NCBI GenBank assembly: GCA_003131365.1
Contig: PKVB01000180.1
Span: forward strand, 4,468-11,647
Direction: 5' to 3'
DNA: 7,180 bases
DNA from: Gemmatimonadota bacterium
GTDB lineage: Bacteria > Gemmatimonadota > Gemmatimonadetes > Gemmatimonadales > Gemmatimonadaceae
Positions 5,637-7,180 of the stretch are shown here, one piece after another (positions within the stretch are counted from its first letter, which is position 1; each line of letters opens with the position of its first letter). The position numbers were made by a program, and so were the translations under genes. The notes under the pieces were generated by a model. That model was not told where the DNA came from, ran no database searches, and saw only the letters and a program-made list of their open reading frames with translations.

Positions 5637-6697
5637 TTCACCCAGTCGGCAATGAAAACGTTAGTCTCGTGGGGGTTGGCATCGTGCCGGTTCGATGCCC
5701 AGACCAACTTCTTGCCATCCGGACTGAACATCGGGAATCCATCGAAGGTCGGCGCGGTCGTCACCTGTTCCAGTCCCGATCCATCCGGATTGATGAGAAA
5801 GAGATCGAAGTTGCCGAGCTTTGGATCGGTGTGGTGATTCGACGAGAAGATGATCTTCCTCCCGTCCGCCGTCCACGACGGTCCGAAGCTCGCCGCACCA
5901 AGATGGGTGATCTGCCGCTTGTCGCTTCCGTCCGCATTCATGATCCACAAGTCCATCTTGTTTGGCCGCACCAATCGTTGCGCGAGCAGGTCCTTGTAGG
6001 TGGCAATCTCCGCCGCAGTCTGGGGATGGTAGGCCCGATAGACTATTCGCTTGCCGTCCGGAGACCACCACGGCCCTCCGTCATAACCCAGCTGATTCGT
6101 AAGCCGCTTCAGCCCGGATCCGTCGACGTTCATCACGTAAATGTCGAGGTCGCCATCCTTGAGTGACGTGAATACGAGCTTCTTCCCGTCGCTCGAGAGC
6201 ACTCCCTCGGCGGTATATACGCCGAACCTGGTGAGGCGTCGGAGGCGCGAGCCGTCAGCGCGCGCGGTGTATATGTCGAATGGATCGAGACGCCAGACGT
6301 AGCCCTTCGATGGATCCGGGCGAGGAGGACAATCCTTCTCGATCGCCGCGCTCGATGCGAACAGGATGCGGCGGTCACCGTTCATGAAGTAGCCGCAGGT
6401 CGTCTTTCCGAGGCCATTCGAGGCGCGCAGGATGTGCGAGCCATCGATGTTCATCAAGTACTGCTGGTCGCATGTTCTTCCATCTCGTGTGCTCTGAAAG
6501 ATCAGGCGCTTGCCGTCGTGGCTGAAGTAGGCCTCGGCGTTCTCGCCGCCATTGGTCAGCTGCCGAATGTTACGGAGATGCCCTTCCCCGGGCTCGGCCG
6601 CGATTTCAGCGGCGGGAGACGCTTGTTGCGCCATCCCTCGCACAGTGGCCGTGAGGAGAAGAGTAAGGATGATCTGGAGTTTCAAAGTGGCGTTCAT
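5633..6697 (-). CDS. Secreted TolB-like PD40 beta-propeller protein
   Basis: A 354-residue exported protein built of PD40/WD40-like TolB repeats. Residues 1-23 are a signal peptide (KLQIILTLLLTATVRGMAQ, cleavage probably near A23). Six repeats of the S/T-x-DG(K/R)-x-(I/L)-x-(F/V/Y)-x-S type follow at about 59-70, 106-115, 168-179, 211-222, 276-286 and 325-336, most followed by a (D/N)I/LY-x-MN-x-DGS-x-(L)-x-(R)-x-(L/I)T strand, which makes a six-bladed propeller like the C-terminal domain of TolB. Such propellers usually bind proteins or peptidoglycan-linked partners in the periplasm; many Gemmatimonadota and Acidobacteriota carry several paralogues of unknown role. C76, C101 and C123 could form a disulfide. 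The ATG at 6697 is chosen because it puts the signal peptide first; the open frame continues to 7003 but without homology. No Shine-Dalgarno is seen. No gene of the Tol-Pal system accompanies it, so it is not classical tolB. Confidence 0.9.
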   Translation of the reverse strand: MNATLKLQIILTLLLTATVRGMAQQASPAAEIAAEPGEGHLRNIRQLTNGGENAEAYFSHDGKRLIFQSTRDGRTCDQQYLMNIDGSHILRASNGLGKTTCGYFMNGDRRILFASSAAIEKDCPPRPDPSKGYVWRLDPFDIYTARADGSRLRRLTRFGVYTAEGVLSSDGKKLVFTSLKDGDLDIYVMNVDGSGLKRLTNQLGYDGGPWWSPDGKRIVYRAYHPQTAAEIATYKDLLAQRLVRPNKMDLWIMNADGSDKRQITHLGAASFGPSWTADGRKIIFSSNHHTDPKLGNFDLFLINPDGSGLEQVTTAPTFDGFPMFSPDGKKLVWASNRHDANPHETNVFIADWVN

Positions 6698-6706
6698 GGG
6701 TCTGGA

Positions 6707-6712
6707 ATTGTA
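6707..6712 (-). promoter_or_regulatory. Candidate -10 box for the TolB-like gene
   Basis: On the minus strand TACAAT lies nine bases before the ATG at 6697. If used, transcription would begin almost at the start codon, giving a nearly leaderless message, which would agree with the lack of a Shine-Dalgarno. No good -35 box is seen 16-18 bases further up, so this is weak. Confidence 0.3.
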
Positions 6713-6758
6713 GCGCGATTGATTGGAGCCGATTTTCGTATGAGGCAAAATACAAGCA

Positions 6759-6866
6759 TGGACGTTCTCGCGGTGGGTGCCGGCCCAACGCGACTTGGCG
6801 GCCATCGACAACGAGTCCCCTCCATTCTCCGCTCCGCTGACACGCCAGCGCAGGAGCGTCCGTAGG
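6759..6866 (+). pseudogene. Possible scrap of an LmbE/PIG-L deacetylase start
   Basis: The frame begins ATG-GAC-GTT-CTC-GCG-GTG-GGT-GCC and reads MDVLAVGAGP, close to the N-terminal beta-strand and loop of LmbE/PIG-L family enzymes (bacillithiol-type deacetylases), where a zinc-binding HPDD follows the GA. Here the histidine is replaced by G and the aspartates are lost, and the frame ends after 35 codons. About ten residues of similarity are too few to be secure; chance is a real alternative. Confidence 0.25.
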
Positions 6867-7019
6867 GCAATCATCGCAGGATGCCGGCAAATCCCCTCCG
6901 CCCGGCGCCCGTGAATCCAACCTTTTGGTCTCTTCCGCAGTCTAAGGTTGAACGCGCAAGTGGTGGCCCGCTCCTCGAGTCTGCCTGCAGAAACGAATTT
7001 CACCCGTAGAAGTTCTCAT

Positions 7020-7180
7020 ATGCCCGCTCGCCCGTCGGCTGCATTTCTTCGGTTCGCGCTTCTTTGCGCGCTGCGCGGGACCGGGGTTCTCAGGTGGGAA
7101 TATCGGCCGGGCTCGACGCTCTATTTCGTCTGGACGCAGGAGCGCGAGGGGTCCGATCAGTTTGGCGATTTCAACTTCAA
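7020..7180 (+). pseudogene. Fragment of a DUF5916-like C-terminal domain, runs off the window
   Basis: From about 7068 the plus-strand frame reads ALRGTGVLRWEYRPG, then STLYFVWTQ and EGSDQFGDFNF, up to the window end. I recognise this as the near-C-terminal segment of DUF5916 proteins, large outer-membrane barrel-type proteins with a CBM9-like N-terminal domain that are frequent in Gemmatimonadota and Bacteroidota. The hundreds of residues expected before this segment are missing: the in-frame ATG at 7020 precedes it by only about 16-20 residues, and no earlier part is visible in any plus frame upstream. So it is either a 5'-truncated remnant or a short re-started gene. No signal peptide with a good cleavage site is seen, although the first residues are hydrophobic. 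The 3' end is outside the window. Confidence 0.55.

Larger units (their letters stand above)
6698..7019. other. Stretch without a complete gene, scrap zone
   Basis: This region has no complete gene. A 35-codon plus-strand open frame at 6759-6866 starts MDVLAVGAGP, which resembles the first residues of LmbE/PIG-L deacetylases (MDVLA.GAHPDD), then loses all resemblance. A 42-codon frame starting at 6881 shows nothing recognisable. A 7-base inverted repeat CAACCTT (6918-6924) / AAGGTTG (6944-6950) is present. I interpret the region as intergenic with possible gene scraps, plus the promoter of the TolB-like gene at its left end. Confidence 0.45.

Noticed and set aside
5426..6166. A 246-codon plus-strand frame across the end of the DinB remnant and the TolB-like gene
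   Set aside because: It is mainly the antisense of the PD40 repeats and is rich in Arg and Pro without a domain.
6914..6953. Possible integron attC site: ATCCAAC ... GTTGAAC with a 7-base inverted repeat
   Set aside because: The ends fit RYYYAAC and GTTRRRY, but the space between is too short and has no L''/L' pair, and no integrase or cassette gene is near. Chance is more likely.
6698..7003. N-terminal extension of the TolB-like protein by about 100 residues
   Set aside because: The extension is basic low-similarity sequence that would bury the signal peptide inside the protein.

Overview
This GC-rich window carries ordinary-looking bacterial chromosomal genes. I infer a soil-type Gemmatimonadota or a related phylum. 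The reasons are the base composition, a TolB-like PD40 propeller lipoprotein-class secreted protein, a DinB_2-type remnant, and a fragment at the right edge that resembles the C-terminus of DUF5916 outer-membrane-type proteins common in that phylum. The assignment is an inference from remembered families, not a search result. I see no rRNA, tRNA, CRISPR array, transposase, integrase or phage gene.

Layout, left to right. A plus-strand gene (98-685) encodes a 195-residue protein with one HExxH zinc-peptidase motif and no family I can name. It converges, with an 11-base gap, on a minus-strand block running leftward from about 5175 to 697. In transcription order that block holds: a small secreted helical protein (5175-4807); a membrane-anchored DUF218/YdcF-like protein (4745-3936, GTG start); a 12-TM metabolite:H+ symporter of the MHS branch of the MFS (3898-2480); a class A beta-lactamase-like serine hydrolase (2480-1584); and a beta-hydroxyacid dehydrogenase of the 3-hydroxyisobutyrate dehydrogenase family (1584-697). 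The last three genes are joined by two identical one-base TGATG stop/start overlaps, so they are very probably translated together. The DUF218 gene sits 37 bases upstream of the transporter and is probably in the same transcript.

To the right, a 126-base divergent spacer (5176-5301) separates the secreted-protein gene from a decayed plus-strand DinB-family gene (5302-5636), which has a frameshift and a shortened middle. That remnant ends on a CTAG palindrome that is also the stop codon of the minus-strand TolB-like gene (6697-5633). The last ~480 bases hold no complete gene. They contain a short open frame beginning like LmbE/PIG-L deacetylases and then the start of a fragment of a DUF5916-like C-terminal domain that runs off the window. 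This looks like a small scrap zone.

How the genes may work together: the tight coupling of an importer, a periplasm-type serine hydrolase with an intact deacylation glutamate, and an NAD(P)-dependent hydroxyacid dehydrogenase is the most distinctive thing here. It could be a small uptake-and-catabolism unit or a beta-lactam/cell-wall related unit; the sequence does not decide between them. No clear new defence, mobile or RNA-based system is visible.
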